DNA of 64,000 nt from Natronoflexus pectinivorans (lineage in GTDB: Bacteria; Bacteroidota; Bacteroidia; Bacteroidales; Marinilabiliaceae): the NCBI RefSeq assembly GCF_004345615.1, contig NZ_SLWK01000007.1, positions 62,001 to 126,000 on the forward strand, given 5' to 3'. The notes below the pieces were generated by a model. That model did no database searches. It had not been told where the DNA came from and worked only from the letters and a program-made list of their open reading frames with translations. Below are positions 1 through 9,513 of this stretch, in pieces; the stretch's first letter is position 1, and every line of letters starts with the position of its first letter. A program made the position numbers and the translations under genes.

Positions 1-238
1 TCATTGGTTTGGGTTCTTCTTTTACAGGAGCGGGTTGCGGAGGTATTGGCAGATCTGTTTTTTGAGGCGCATTAAGTCCTTCAAAAAGTGCAATTTCATC
101 CAGTATTCCTTTGGTTTTACTCTTTGCTAATTGTATGTATACAGCAGGGACTTCCTCTTTTCCGGAAAAGGTATTCAGCAATGTTTCCAGCTCCTTTATG
201 TCCTGAAGAATTATTTTAAGCAGTGCTTCTTTTTCCAT
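1..238 (-). CDS. Partial hypothetical protein (C-terminus beyond the left edge)
   Basis: The left edge cuts this minus-strand gene after about 79 codons; the ATG lies at 236-238. The visible N-terminus starts MEKEALLKIILQDIKELE. It is a charged, probably helical stretch of about 60 residues followed by a proline-rich run (PIPPQPAPVKEEPKP) at the edge. I see no signal peptide or catalytic motif, so a cytoplasmic protein is likely. The gene is divergent from tdk, and the tdk promoter lies in the gap between them. I do not recognise the family. Confidence 0.6.
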   Translation of the reverse strand, partial: MEKEALLKIILQDIKELETLLNTFSGKEEVPAVYIQLAKSKTKGILDEIALFEGLNAPQKTDLPIPPQPAPVKEEPKPM

Positions 239-244
239 ATTATC

Positions 245-273
245 TTGTTGACAATCATTTTTCTTTACCTTTG
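245..273 (+). promoter_or_regulatory. Promoter of tdk-murF-alr
   Basis: A Bacteroidota-type promoter: TTGTTG at 245-250 and the -7 box TACCTTTG at 266-273. Transcription should start near 280, leaving a leader of about 50 bases before the ATG at 331. This rules against the longer frame that begins with TTG at 286, which would leave no room for ribosome binding. Confidence 0.65.
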
Positions 274-330
274 CAAAGGTAGTAATTGAATTTTTGTGAA
301 TCTACTATTCTTAACAATATTTCAAATCAG

Positions 331-915
331 ATGTTTCTCGAAAACCGTCAAAATAACAGGAATAAGCGGCATGGATGGATCGAAGTCATTTGTGGCTCCA
401 TGTTCTCAGGAAAAACAGAGGAGTTGTTACGCCGATTGCGTCGTGCTCGTATTGCGCGACAAAATGTAGAGATTTTTAAGCCTTTAGTTGACAGGCGATA
501 CAGCGAAGAAGAAGTTGTGTCTCACGATGCCAACAGCATTCGTTGTACACCTGTTGAGAGTTCCGGAAATATTCTTTTATTAAGTGGTAATACCGATGTG
601 ATTGGGATTGATGAAGCACAATTTTTTGATAATGGTTTGGTTGATGTTTGCAACACATTGGCCAGTCAGGGAGTACGTGTAATTATTGCGGGACTGGATA
701 TGGATTTCAAAGGAAAACCTTTTGGTCCTATGCCCGGCATAATGGCCTGTGCCGAGTACGTAACTAAAGTTCATGCCATATGCATGCAATGTGGCGATTT
801 GGCACATTTTTCCTACAGGTTTAAAGCCAGCGATAAACTGGTGGAAGTAGGCGCCGCCGAAGCATACGAAGCCGTTTGCCGCAGTTGCTACCATCAGTTA
901 AACCGAAACAAATGA
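331..915 (+). CDS. tdk: Thymidine kinase (type II)
   Basis: Phosphorylates thymidine to dTMP in the nucleotide salvage pathway, in the cytoplasm. The 194-residue protein has the P-loop GSMFSGKT (22-29), the Walker B/catalytic motif DEAQFF (94-99) and four zinc-lasso cysteines, CxxC at 151/154 and 183/186. Length and motifs fit the bacterial type II family. The start is placed at ATG 331 rather than TTG 286, because the promoter box ends at 273 and the family normally begins near MFLEN. The stop overlaps the start of the next gene in the sequence ATGA (912-915), so the two are probably translationally coupled. Confidence 0.95.
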   Translation: MFLENRQNNRNKRHGWIEVICGSMFSGKTEELLRRLRRARIARQNVEIFKPLVDRRYSEEEVVSHDANSIRCTPVESSGNILLLSGNTDVIGIDEAQFFDNGLVDVCNTLASQGVRVIIAGLDMDFKGKPFGPMPGIMACAEYVTKVHAICMQCGDLAHFSYRFKASDKLVEVGAAEAYEAVCRSCYHQLNRNK

Positions 916-3383
916 CGTTGACTTCATACTCCATACAACAAATCGCTCAAATGGCATCCGGACGACTATTTGGAAACATCACCACAGTGGTGACCAAATT
1001 GGCATACGACAGCCGCCTCGTTTTTAACTCGCCAGGAGTTCTCTTTTTTGCAATTAAAAGCAGCCATTTAAATGGCGGTGCCTTTGTAAATACTCTATAC
1101 CAACGAGGAGTGAGAGCTTTTGTTGTTGAAAAGGATTTTGTAATCCCTGTGGAAATGACCGATGCTTCATTCATAGTTGTGGATAATTCTCTACAGGCAT
1201 TACAGCGAGTGGCAGCCAATCACCGTTCGGTTTTTAACTTGCCGGTGCTTGCCATTACCGGAAGTAACGGGAAAACCATTGTAAAGGAGTGGTTGGGTCA
1301 GGTTTTAGGGGATTCTGTAAAAGTGACTCGTTCGCCACGAAGTTTTAACAGTCAGATTGGAGTGCCCTTATCGGTATGGCAATTAAATGATGAGAGTGAA
1401 TTGGGGATTTTTGAAGCGGGCATCAGTAAACCTGGTGAAATGGAAGCTTTGAGAGAGATTCTGAAACCCACTTTAGGACTCATTACCAATATTGGAGCAG
1501 CTCACCAGGAAAATTTTTCGTCAATGGACGAAAAATTAATGGAAAAGCTGGCTCTTTTCAAAGAAGTTGATACTGTTTTCTACAAACTGGATGATGAATT
1601 GATTCATCATGCCATCATGAAGTTATATCCCCAAAAGAAGAAGTTGACTTGGGGCGTTCATCCCGATTCAAATCTTCGGTTATTATCCAGCGAAGCAGAA
1701 AACGGAAAGTTGCAAATGACTCTCCAATGGCAGAAAAAATCTTTTAGTGTATCTCTGCCATTTCCTGATAAAATAAGCCGGGAAAATGCTTTGCCGGTCA
1801 TTTTGCTGATGCTTTATAAAGGGTTAGGTTTTGATGCCATCAGCCGTTCCATGTTGCATTTGCAACCAGTTGCCATGCGAATGGAGCAGATTGAAGGACT
1901 CGACGGTTCTCTAATCATTAACGACAGTTATAACTCTGACTTTACATCGCTGGAGGTGGCACTTGATTTTCTGGAGCAACAGGGTCGTAAAAAGGGACGA
2001 CAACGCATCCTGATTTTGTCAGATTTATTACAAACAGGTATAGAACCTGGGATTCTTTATCCACGTATTGCAGATTTAATCAAAATCCGTGGAGTTGAGC
2101 GTCTCATAGGGGTGGGGAGCGAAATATCCGGATATGCATCCTGTTTTCGTGCGAGCGATACATTCTTCAAAACCACTGAAGAGCTGCTTGCTGCCATCCC
2201 CCGCCTTTCATTCCGCAACGAGGCCATCCTGATAAAAGGCGCCAGAGCATTTGAGTTTGAAAGAATCAGTGAACAACTTGAGCAAAAACAGCACAGTACC
2301 TGCTTGGAAATCAACCTCAACGCTCTCATTCATAATTTCAAAACGTTTAAGAGTGGCGTAAATCCTCAAACAAGGATTCTTGCCATGGTAAAGGCATCCG
2401 GTTACGGAAGTGGAGCTTTTGAAATTGCTTCGGCTTTGCAACACCATAAGGTCGATTATCTGGGTGTGGCTTTCGCCGATGAAGGGATGGAATTACGAAA
2501 AGCAGGGATTCAAACACCGATTATGGTCATGAGTCCTGAGGTGAAGAGTTTTAACCAGATGCTTCAGTATAAGCTGGAGCCTGAAATATATGGATTTCGC
2601 CTACTGGAAGCTTTTTGCCAACACATGGCAAAAAGCGGTGAAGGGGAGGCCGGAATTCACTTAAAGGTGGATACAGGAATGTATCGATTGGGATTTTACC
2701 CCGAAGATGCCGAAGAGTTGGTTGTATATTTAAAGAAAAGGATCAACGTTAGGGTTTTATCGGTGTTTACCCATTTGGCCGGAACCGACGATTCTGTTCA
2801 TGATGCCTTTACATCCCAGCAAATTGGCCGGTTTACCAATTTTGCTGACATCATTGAGAAGGGTTTGGGATATGCGGTTTGGCGACATGCGCTCAACTCT
2901 GCCGGCATTGAACGTTTTCCGCAGTATCAGTTTGATATGGTACGTTTGGGAATTGGTTTGTACGGCGTGAGCAGTCTGCCTGAAAATCCTTTATTGAATG
3001 TGGTTACACTCAAAACTTATATTTCGCAGATTAAAACGGTAAAAGCCGGTGAAACCATCGGATACAGTCGGCGTGGAAGTGTTTCAGCAAATGGCAAAAT
3101 TGCCGTTTTGCCAATTGGGTATGCCGATGGTTTAAACAGACGTCTGAGCAACGGTGTAGGTCAGGTTTTAGTACGTGGTAAACTTTGTCCTATAGTTGGG
3201 AATATTTGTATGGACATGTGTATGATTGATGTTTCGGGAATGGATTTACCAGAAGGTGAAGAGGTAGTTGTTTTTGGCGATGAGCATCCTTTAACACAGA
3301 TGGCCGAAATACTGGACACCATTCCTTACGAAGTTTTAACCAGCATCAGTCAGCGTGTTAAGAGAGTTTATTTTAAAGAATAA
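912..3383 (+). CDS. murF-alr: Bifunctional UDP-MurNAc-tripeptide:D-Ala-D-Ala ligase / alanine racemase
   Basis: A fusion of two cell-wall enzymes. Alr makes D-alanine from L-alanine with PLP; MurF adds D-Ala-D-Ala to the UDP-MurNAc tripeptide. The first 460 or so residues are a Mur ligase with the ATP loop ITGSNGKT (about 115-122). The C-terminal half is alanine racemase: the PLP lysine is in [11 protein letters not shown] (K494), the catalytic tyrosine in TIGYSRRG (about Y718), followed by LPIGYADG and GNICMDM. The fusion is typical of Bacteroidota; this is family knowledge. The chosen start, ATG at 912, overlaps the tdk stop, so coupled translation is likely. The longer frame from 876 would lie inside tdk. 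Confidence 0.95.
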   Translation: MTLTSYSIQQIAQMASGRLFGNITTVVTKLAYDSRLVFNSPGVLFFAIKSSHLNGGAFVNTLYQRGVRAFVVEKDFVIPVEMTDASFIVVDNSLQALQRVAANHRSVFNLPVLAITGSNGKTIVKEWLGQVLGDSVKVTRSPRSFNSQIGVPLSVWQLNDESELGIFEAGISKPGEMEALREILKPTLGLITNIGAAHQENFSSMDEKLMEKLALFKEVDTVFYKLDDELIHHAIMKLYPQKKKLTWGVHPDSNLRLLSSEAENGKLQMTLQWQKKSFSVSLPFPDKISRENALPVILLMLYKGLGFDAISRSMLHLQPVAMRMEQIEGLDGSLIINDSYNSDFTSLEVALDFLEQQGRKKGRQRILILSDLLQTGIEPGILYPRIADLIKIRGVERLIGVGSEISGYASCFRASDTFFKTTEELLAAIPRLSFRNEAILIKGARAFEFERISEQLEQKQHSTCLEINLNALIHNFKTFKSGVNPQTRILAMVKASGYGSGAFEIASALQHHKVDYLGVAFADEGMELRKAGIQTPIMVMSPEVKSFNQMLQYKLEPEIYGFRLLEAFCQHMAKSGEGEAGIHLKVDTGMYRLGFYPEDAEELVVYLKKRINVRVLSVFTHLAGTDDSVHDAFTSQQIGRFTNFADIIEKGLGYAVWRHALNSAGIERFPQYQFDMVRLGIGLYGVSSLPENPLLNVVTLKTYISQIKTVKAGETIGYSRRGSVSANGKIAVLPIGYADGLNRRLSNGVGQVLVRGKLCPIVGNICMDMCMIDVSGMDLPEGEEVVVFGDEHPLTQMAEILDTIPYEVLTSISQRVKRVYFKE

Positions 3384-3396
3384 ACCAGGCTCTTAA

Positions 3397-4104
3397 TTAT
3401 CCCAGCCTCGATATTCTCTCCAGCATATCTTCATCCAGAATTTTAATGATGCGGCCATCAACTGCAATCAGCTTCTCTTTCATAAAGGTTGTGAGTGTGC
3501 GGATGGCATTTGAAGTGGTCATGTTGGAGAAATTGGCCAAATCCTCACGGGATAAATAAATATTGAGCGTGCAGCCATCTTCTTCGTAACCGTAGATCTC
3601 TTTCAGCAGCATCAGACTTTCCGCCAATCGACCCCTGATGTGTTTTTGAGTGAGTGTAACTGTCCTGAAACGCGAAAATCCAAGCTCCGAGGCAAAGGAT
3701 TTGATGATGTTGATGCAGAGTTTGTTGTTGCTGGCCATTAGGTTGTCAACAACTTCCTTGTTGATGTGAAAAATGGTGCAGGGTTCAATTACCACTGCAG
3801 AGGCCACATGGTTCTCACCAGCAAAGAGAGCTCTATATCCGATCAGGCCAGGTGCTTTTGCCAATCTCACAATCTGGTCGCGTCCACCAACGCCTTCCTT
3901 AAAAATTTTAACTTTTCCTGATCCGAGGCAAAGCAACCCGGTTGGCATTTCACCCTCCTGGTATATGATTTGGTTTTTGCGGTACTTGACCGTTCTGTGG
4001 TTTTTTTCCAGATACTCTTTTTCAGCGTCGGTCAGAACGCTGAAAATTAACTGTATATCTTTAATTGACGGGTCATTTGTTCCCGCTTTTTTTGTTGCTG
4101 TCAT
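3397..4104 (-). CDS. Crp/Fnr family transcriptional regulator
   Basis: A 235-residue regulator with an N-terminal cyclic-nucleotide-binding-type beta roll (about 20-140; ...NQIIYQEGEMPTGLLCLGSG...) and a C-terminal winged helix (about 160-230; recognition helix around LSREDLANFSNMTTSNAIRT). There is no Fnr-type N-terminal cysteine cluster, so direct oxygen sensing by an iron-sulfur cluster is not supported. The ligand is unknown. It converges on murF-alr with only 13 bases between stops. Its leader carries a perfect 13-base tandem repeat between the -7 box and the start codon, which suggests autoregulation (inference). Confidence 0.88.
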   Translation of the reverse strand: MTATKKAGTNDPSIKDIQLIFSVLTDAEKEYLEKNHRTVKYRKNQIIYQEGEMPTGLLCLGSGKVKIFKEGVGGRDQIVRLAKAPGLIGYRALFAGENHVASAVVIEPCTIFHINKEVVDNLMASNNKLCINIIKSFASELGFSRFRTVTLTQKHIRGRLAESLMLLKEIYGYEEDGCTLNIYLSREDLANFSNMTTSNAIRTLTTFMKEKLIAVDGRIIKILDEDMLERISRLG

Positions 4105-4111
4105 ACCCCTG

Positions 4112-4137
4112 TGTTCTAAAACACTGTTCTAAAACAC
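4112..4137 (-). repeat. Tandem 13-base direct repeat in the Crp/Fnr gene leader
   Basis: TGTTCTAAAACAC occurs twice head to tail, at 4112-4124 and 4125-4137. Each copy has weak dyad symmetry (TGTT....AACA). The pair sits directly after the -7 box and covers the expected transcription start, a position suited to an operator. Confidence 0.6.
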
Positions 4138-4169
4138 CAAAATTAACAAAAAAACAGAATGAATTCAAA
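4138..4169 (-). promoter_or_regulatory. Promoter of the Crp/Fnr gene
   Basis: On the minus strand the -33 element TTTG (4166-4169) and the -7 box TAATTTTG (4138-4145) are separated by 20 bases, a good match to the Bacteroidota consensus. Transcription should start near 4131, within the tandem repeat. Confidence 0.65.
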
Positions 4170-4230
4170 TAAATAGAAGCTAATGGAACGAAATGGTTAA
4201 AAATATGACCAAAATGTTCGTTTGGTTGGA

Positions 4231-5889
4231 TTAATATCTTGCCACCAGTGGTATTCTTCGGCCAAAGCCAAATGCTTTGCCGGAAACACGTAAAACCGGT
4301 GGTGCCTGAAACCGTTTATGTTCATTACGGTTAACCATCTGTATTGTTTTCAAAACCGTGTCCTGGTCAAAACCTTCGGAAACAATCTCTTTCGCCGACC
4401 TATTCTGTTCAATGTATCGGAACAGAATGGCATCCAGCAGATTGTATTCAGGCAGTGAATCGGAGTCTTTTTGGTCGGGTCGCAACTCTGCCGACGGTGG
4501 TTTAGTGATGGTGTTTTCGGGGATTATTTCTCCATATCGGTTCAGAAACCGGCACATTTCGAATACACGAGTTTTATATACATCGCCTAAAACACTAAGG
4601 CCGCCGTTCATATCGCCATAAAGGGTTCCATAACCAACTGCCGCCTCACTTTTGTTGGATGTGTTCAGCAGAATGTTCCCAAACTTGTTTGAATATGCCA
4701 TCAGCAAGGTTCCACGAATCCTGGCCTGGATGTTCTCTTCGGCTAAGTCACTTTCTTTTCCAGAAAAAGTGTTCTCTAAAGCCGAATCAAATTGATTCAC
4801 GATCTCTTTAATTGGAATGATTTCGTAGCTCATACCCAGGTTTTCAGCCAAATCCCGTGCGTCAGTTACACTGTGATCGCTGGAATATTGTGATGGCATT
4901 AAAATGCCATGCACGTTTTCTTTTCCCAACGCCGCAACAGCAATGGCTGCAGTAAGTGCAGAATCAATTCCACCTGATAATCCTACCAAGGCCTTTTTCA
5001 GACCACTTTTGTTGAAATAGTCCCGAACACCTGTCACCAATGCCTGGTAAATTAATTCAATTTCTGAAGGTTTCTCTTCTGATTTGTTGGGAGTGGCTGG
5101 TTCGTTAAAGTTCGTGTAAAAGGTCTCTTCTTTAAAAAAACTCAACCTGTGCATTACATCTCCGGCGGGAGAAATAACCATGGAGCCTCCATCGAAAATA
5201 AGTTCTGTATTGGCTCCGGTTTGGTTTACATAGAAAACGGGGATCTGATATTGGGCTGCTTTTTTACAAACCACCTGTTTCCTGATTTCGTGCTGATGAT
5301 ATGAGAAGGGAGATGCGGCAATGTTGATGGCAAAAGTTGGTCGCAACGCGGCCAGCTTTTGCATGGGCGACAAGGTGTATAGATGGTTCCTGTCAAAGGC
5401 ATTTTCTATTGGCCGGTCATCCCAGATGTCTTCACAAATTGTGATGGCAATTCTGTGTCCTTTAAAACTTATGACATTAAAATCCTGGTTGGGCTGAAAA
5501 TAGCGATATTCATCAAATACATCGTAAGTAGGCAAAAGTGTTTTGTGTACTACCGGACGGGCATCGCCATCACTTAAAAGCCAGGCGGAATTAAAGAGCT
5601 GTTTTCCTTTCGATCCCGGATTGATGGAGGGGCCACCAACAATTGCAGTAACGGTTTGGCAGTGTTTTGCAATTTCATGCATGCAGTCAATGGCTTCCCG
5701 GACAAATTCTTCGCGTGTTAGCATGTCCAAAGGTGGGTATCCACAAATGGCCAGCTCGGAAAAGATGATGAGGTCAACTTGGTTTTCCGCGGCTTTTTTT
5801 ATTTCATTAATGATTTTTGCCTTATTGGCGTCGAAGTCGCCTATTTTGTAGTTGAGTTGCGAAAGTGCCAGTTTTATTGGTGCCTGCAT
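4231..5889 (-). CDS. nadE: Glutamine-dependent NAD+ synthase
   Basis: Last step of NAD synthesis: amidates deamido-NAD+ with ATP and ammonia from glutamine. The N-terminal nitrilase-type glutaminase domain (about 1-260) shows the triad E45 (FSELAICGYP), K116 (VVHKTLLP) and C152 (ITICEDIWD). The C-terminal synthetase domain has the ATP pyrophosphatase loop SGGIDS (305-310) and the later motif NKSEAAVGYGTLYGDMNGG. At 552 residues it matches the two-domain form. It lies 24 bases downstream of the outer-membrane barrel gene on the same strand, so the two are probably cotranscribed. Confidence 0.95.
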   Translation of the reverse strand: MQAPIKLALSQLNYKIGDFDANKAKIINEIKKAAENQVDLIIFSELAICGYPPLDMLTREEFVREAIDCMHEIAKHCQTVTAIVGGPSINPGSKGKQLFNSAWLLSDGDARPVVHKTLLPTYDVFDEYRYFQPNQDFNVISFKGHRIAITICEDIWDDRPIENAFDRNHLYTLSPMQKLAALRPTFAINIAASPFSYHQHEIRKQVVCKKAAQYQIPVFYVNQTGANTELIFDGGSMVISPAGDVMHRLSFFKEETFYTNFNEPATPNKSEEKPSEIELIYQALVTGVRDYFNKSGLKKALVGLSGGIDSALTAAIAVAALGKENVHGILMPSQYSSDHSVTDARDLAENLGMSYEIIPIKEIVNQFDSALENTFSGKESDLAEENIQARIRGTLLMAYSNKFGNILLNTSNKSEAAVGYGTLYGDMNGGLSVLGDVYKTRVFEMCRFLNRYGEIIPENTITKPPSAELRPDQKDSDSLPEYNLLDAILFRYIEQNRSAKEIVSEGFDQDTVLKTIQMVNRNEHKRFQAPPVLRVSGKAFGFGRRIPLVARY

Positions 5890-5913
5890 GATCTTTTTCT
5901 GATTTTTTCTGTA

Positions 5914-6528
5914 TTAGAAGATAAAGCCAAATTCGAAGACGAATCTGTTTAGGATGGATTTATCGTTAAAACCTGATTTATTCGTAATATCTGTAAATCC
6001 GTTGTTGAATAATAGTCCTATCATTAAGGCATTTCGTCCACCAACAGAATACTCAATTCCGCCTCCAAGATGGTATCCTAAATCGAAGAATCGCACTTCA
6101 CTGCTGATGCTGTTTCCGTTGCCATCCTGTGCCTGGATGTTTATCTGAGGCGATAGGCCAAATCTTCCGTAAATATTGGTTCGTCTGATGTCTTCTGATC
6201 TCAGTCTTAATCCCAGTGGAACCTCTAAATATTTCAAGTTGTACCGTTGGCTGAAAACCTCTTCCCCGGTATCGTACGAAAGTTTTCCGCCTGTTGTGTT
6301 AATTGTGAGTCCAGTGGCAAATGCGTAATTATGGCCAAAAAATCTATCCATGAGCACCCCAAAATTGTATCCGGCTCGGGAACCTTTGTCGTCTACATTC
6401 TGATGATCAGATTTCATCCATGATATCTGGGGAGTAAGAACAAAAGAAAACCTGAAATCGCCACTGTGCTGAGCCGATAGTTGGGTTATCGAAATCAGAA
6501 TTATAAATAGAGAAAATAGCTTTTTCAT
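5914..6528 (-). CDS. Outer membrane beta-barrel protein (PorT-like fold)
   Basis: A 204-residue secreted protein. A signal peptide (MKKLFSLFIILISITQLSAQ) is followed by alternating hydrophobic/polar strands typical of the small 'outer membrane protein beta-barrel' family, and it ends in an aromatic-rich strand (FVFEFGFIF) as barrel proteins do. The family includes PorT of type IX secretion, but this fold is used by many unrelated small porins and I see no residue that makes it PorT itself. First gene of a probable two-gene unit with nadE; divergent from gldB. Confidence 0.75.
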   Translation of the reverse strand: MKKLFSLFIILISITQLSAQHSGDFRFSFVLTPQISWMKSDHQNVDDKGSRAGYNFGVLMDRFFGHNYAFATGLTINTTGGKLSYDTGEEVFSQRYNLKYLEVPLGLRLRSEDIRRTNIYGRFGLSPQINIQAQDGNGNSISSEVRFFDLGYHLGGGIEYSVGGRNALMIGLLFNNGFTDITNKSGFNDKSILNRFVFEFGFIF

Positions 6529-6623
6529 TTCTTAAAGTGTTGAATGTTAAGGTGTAATTTAGTTAATGACTAAATGTTCTCAAAATTTTGTACAAACTTA
6601 ATGAAATCAACGTGTGTTTTGGC

Positions 6624-6653
6624 ACATATAAAGCAATAAATTGCTTTATATGT
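6624..6653. other. Strong hairpin in the barrel/gldB divergent gap
   Basis: A perfect 13-base stem (6624-6636 with 6641-6653) and a TAAA loop, AT-rich apart from a GC pair, in the 241-base gap between two divergent genes. It has no clear T-run on either strand, so a regulatory or leader structure is more likely than a terminator. Confidence 0.55.
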
Positions 6654-6769
6654 AATCTTTTGGGAATAATAATTGTTAATGATATAACCGATTTATGCCG
6701 GCTTTTATTGCAAAATCAAGGCCATGTTTCTATTATTGCAATTATATTTTTAATTTAATCTGATTTACT

Positions 6770-7795
6770 ATGTCTGGAAATCGATCATTTTGGTTTCGAT
6801 TATTGGTACTCTCACCTCTTGCTTTTGTGCTGTTGTTTAATTCCTGTTCCTGTGAACGACCACCAAGGGTCGATCACATAGAGGTCGATATAAATCTAAT
6901 TCCATTTTATGAAGATTTGTTCTCCATCAATCCCGACAGTTTTCATCTGGAATTGGATCGATTGAAAAAAACTTATGGAAAGTATCTTGAAGCGTATAGT
7001 TTAGGGGTGATAGGAGCGGGGCACCCAGATGATTCTGATTACGTGGAGAATATGAGATTTTTCTTAAACTATGAGCCCAATCAGGAGGTTTTGGATACAG
7101 TTCGGCATGTTTTTCATGATAAGGATGCGTTAAAACGGGAGTTGACCAAAGCATTTCAATACTATTTGTATTACTTTCCCGACGAGCCTGTTCCAGATAT
7201 TTATTTGCACATCTCCGGATTTAATCAGAATATGGTTGTTGATTCAACATGGCTGTCAATCAGTGTTGAGCAATACCTCGGCGCCGATTGCATTTTTTAT
7301 GAGTGGTTATCGGTTCCCATGTATTTGAGACGTACCAAAGTTACCGAAAAAGTAGTGCCGGATGTGATGAAAGCGATCGCCATGAGCAGATATTTGTACA
7401 ACGATTCCATTGATGATTTGGCCAATCAGATGATTTATAATGGAAAACTGCTTTGGTTTGTAAAGCATATGGTTCCGGATATTCCTGACACCTTGCTGTT
7501 TGATTTTTCCAAGGAACAGATGGCTTGGGTTAAAAGATTTGAAAAGGATATGTGGGCTGTTGTAGTTGAACAAAAACATCTCTTCTCCACGGACAGGATG
7601 ACACTTCAGCGTTATATTGGTAAGAGTCCGTTTACGTTTTTCTTTGGGCAGGACTCTCCCGGCCGAACCGGACATTATATAGGCTACAGAATCATTCAAT
7701 CGTTTATGAGAAGAAATCCGGATGTTACTTTGCAAGAACTTATGGAGATGGATAATGGACATGAGATTTTTGCCGCAGCGAGGTACAGACCATAA
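6770..7795 (+). CDS. gldB: Gliding motility lipoprotein GldB-like
   Basis: A 341-residue lipoprotein: hydrophobic leader and lipobox ending LLFNSC (C26), predicted anchored in the cell envelope. The body matches the GldB family, including the block YIGKSPFTFFFGQDSPGRTG near residues 280-300 and the internal LSISVEQYLGADCIFYEW. GldB is needed for gliding in Flavobacterium and is widespread in Bacteroidota, including non-gliders; its biochemical role is unresolved. No gldC follows. As I recall, nadE lies near gldB in several Bacteroidota, which would fit the divergent nadE here. Confidence 0.85.
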   Translation: MSGNRSFWFRLLVLSPLAFVLLFNSCSCERPPRVDHIEVDINLIPFYEDLFSINPDSFHLELDRLKKTYGKYLEAYSLGVIGAGHPDDSDYVENMRFFLNYEPNQEVLDTVRHVFHDKDALKRELTKAFQYYLYYFPDEPVPDIYLHISGFNQNMVVDSTWLSISVEQYLGADCIFYEWLSVPMYLRRTKVTEKVVPDVMKAIAMSRYLYNDSIDDLANQMIYNGKLLWFVKHMVPDIPDTLLFDFSKEQMAWVKRFEKDMWAVVVEQKHLFSTDRMTLQRYIGKSPFTFFFGQDSPGRTGHYIGYRIIQSFMRRNPDVTLQELMEMDNGHEIFAAARYRP

Positions 7796-7830
7796 TTATT
7801 GAATTACAGTCATTCACGAATAAGTTTGCT

Positions 7831-8616
7831 ATGCGGGTTGGGTTGTTACAATACGCTCCGGTTATAGGAGATATAGACAAAAACATCAGGATTATTGAGA
7901 AATCTCTCGAAAAATCAGATGGTGCCGATTTGTGGGTTTTACCAGAGTTGGCTTCCTCAGGCTATGCGTTTGCTTCGCGCGAAGAGGCTGTTTTATTATC
8001 TGAAAAGCTTAGTGACAGTAAATTCGTCAGATTTTTGATGTCCCAGGCGCAAAAACATCGTTGCTGGTTTGTAAGCGGGATTAATGAACGAGAGGGGGAT
8101 AAGCTATATAACAGTTCTGTTTTGGTAAATGAAGAGGGTGTTATAGGGGTTTATCGAAAACTTCACCTTTTCAAAAATGAAAAAAATATTTTTGAACCCG
8201 GAAATCTGGGTTTACCTGTGTTTGAAACGCCTTTGGGGAAAATTGGGATGTTGATCTGTTTCGACTGGATGTTTCCTGAAGTATGGCGAATAATGGGGTT
8301 AAAGGGAGTTCAAATGGTATGTCATCCGTCCAATTTGGTTTTGCCCTGGTGCCAGACTGCCATTCCCGGATATGCACTTACCAACAGATTTTATGTTGCC
8401 ACCACCAATCGAGTGGGAACTGAACGGGGTTTGAAATTTACCGGCCGTTCAGTGTTGGTTTCTCCAACAGGAGAGTATTTGCTGCAAGGGAAAAGAAAAA
8501 AGGAGCAATCTTTGGTGGCTGATGTCGATCTTAAGAAATCGACAGATAAACAAATAACAGAAGAGAACCATGCGTTTGAAGACCGCAGAATAGATGTATA
8601 CGAAATAAACCAGTGA
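7831..8616 (+). CDS. Nitrilase-superfamily amidohydrolase
   Basis: A cytoplasmic carbon-nitrogen hydrolase of 261 residues with the full catalytic triad: E39 (WVLPELASSGY), K110 (VYRKLHLF) and C143 (GMLICFDWMFPE). The family hydrolyses omega-amides and similar small amides; the exact substrate cannot be read from the sequence. It follows gldB by 35 bases. Its stop overlaps the next start (TGATG), so gldB, this gene and the cyclo-ligase probably form one operon. Confidence 0.85.
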   Translation: MRVGLLQYAPVIGDIDKNIRIIEKSLEKSDGADLWVLPELASSGYAFASREEAVLLSEKLSDSKFVRFLMSQAQKHRCWFVSGINEREGDKLYNSSVLVNEEGVIGVYRKLHLFKNEKNIFEPGNLGLPVFETPLGKIGMLICFDWMFPEVWRIMGLKGVQMVCHPSNLVLPWCQTAIPGYALTNRFYVATTNRVGTERGLKFTGRSVLVSPTGEYLLQGKRKKEQSLVADVDLKKSTDKQITEENHAFEDRRIDVYEINQ

Positions 8617-9173
8617 TGCAGAGTATGGCAGTAGTTGAAAAAAAGAGAGCGCTGAGAAAAGATATCGCTGGTTTTAAACGGTTGATGACTCAGGAGACAA
8701 AGCATGCTGAAAGCATGCTTTGTGTAGAAGCGATTGAGAATACGGAAGTCTTTTCAAAGTCAGAAATAATATTGGCTTATTGGCCATTGTCTGATGAGAT
8801 TGATTTACGTCCCTTAATTTTGAAATGGCATCCTGAAAAAACTTTTTTATTGCCTCAAGTGGTTGGCGAGAAGTTGGAATTAAGATATTTCAAAGGTGAG
8901 GATTTGCTGGCTCCCCAAGGGAAGTACAGAATAATGGAACCGCGTACAGAAATTTTTACGATTTACGATAAGGTTGATCTTGTGTTGGTTCCCGGACTGG
9001 CCTTTGACCATTTGGGCTACCGATTGGGACGAGGAGCGGGTTATTACGATAAATTACTGCCAAAATTGTATAACGCAGTTAAGATTGGGGTTGGATTCAG
9101 TTTTCAGATGGTAAAAGAAGTGCCGGTTGAACCTCATGATGAGGTGCTTGATATTGTGATTGTCCCCAAATAA
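8616..9173 (+). CDS. 5-formyltetrahydrofolate cyclo-ligase
   Basis: Converts 5-formyl-THF to 5,10-methenyl-THF with ATP, a folate repair step. About 185 residues, with the basic N-terminal helix (KKRALRKDIAG) and the signature LVPGLAFDHLGYRLGRGAGY near 128-147. The start is taken as ATG 8616, overlapping the upstream stop in TGATG; GTG 8613 and ATG 8625 are also in frame. A hairpin terminator follows directly. Confidence 0.93.
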   Translation: MQSMAVVEKKRALRKDIAGFKRLMTQETKHAESMLCVEAIENTEVFSKSEIILAYWPLSDEIDLRPLILKWHPEKTFLLPQVVGEKLELRYFKGEDLLAPQGKYRIMEPRTEIFTIYDKVDLVLVPGLAFDHLGYRLGRGAGYYDKLLPKLYNAVKIGVGFSFQMVKEVPVEPHDEVLDIVIVPK

Positions 9174-9176
9174 AAA

Positions 9177-9195
9177 AGGCTGCCCAAGGCAGCCT
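9177..9195. terminator. Bidirectional terminator, cyclo-ligase / ferredoxin
   Basis: An 8-base stem (AGGCTGCC, 9177-9184, with 9188-9195) and a CAA loop, flanked by an A-run upstream and CTCTTTA downstream. It lies between the ends of two convergent genes, so it can stop transcription from both sides. Confidence 0.75.
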
Positions 9196-9217
9196 CTTTA
9201 ATGCATTTCAGTGCTTA

Positions 9218-9385
9218 TTATGCGGGATGGATTGCCTCAGTAGGACAAACATCAGCACAAGCGCCGCAGTCGGTGCAAGCTTCAGGATCAATTACATAAA
9301 TATCTCCCTCAGCGATGGCATCCACGGGGCACTCATCTAAACAGGAACCGCAAGCAATGCAATCTTCATTAATAACGTAAGCCAT
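9218..9385 (-). CDS. 2[4Fe-4S] ferredoxin
   Basis: A 55-residue clostridial-type ferredoxin. Two cluster motifs are complete: C9, C12, C15 and C19-P (CIACGSCLDECP), and C37, C40, C43 and C47-P (CTDCGACADVCP). It carries low-potential electrons, typically for anaerobic oxidoreductases such as pyruvate:ferredoxin oxidoreductase, which fits an anaerobic or facultative lifestyle (inference). A -7 box (TAATTTTG) lies at 9415-9422, about 30 bases before the ATG. It is a single-gene unit bounded by a terminator. Confidence 0.95.
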   Translation of the reverse strand: MAYVINEDCIACGSCLDECPVDAIAEGDIYVIDPEACTDCGACADVCPTEAIHPA

Positions 9386-9414
9386 TTTATTAGATTTTAG
9401 GATTTACTTACAGG

Positions 9415-9422
9415 CAAAATTA
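9415..9422 (-). promoter_or_regulatory. -7 box of the ferredoxin gene
   Basis: TAATTTTG on the minus strand, matching TAnnTTTG, placed to start transcription about 22 bases before the ATG. I see no TTG at the -33 position. Confidence 0.45.
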
Positions 9423-9513
9423 TTGGGTTTTTTTATTAAAAAAAATCATTTGGCGTTAAAAGCGTTTATTTTTATAGGTTATAAATTGTGTTTAGGGTCT
9501 AACGTTCAGAATA

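Noticed and set aside
286-330. TTG-initiated N-terminal extension of tdk
   Set aside because: The promoter -7 box ends at 273, leaving too little leader; the family begins near ATG 331.
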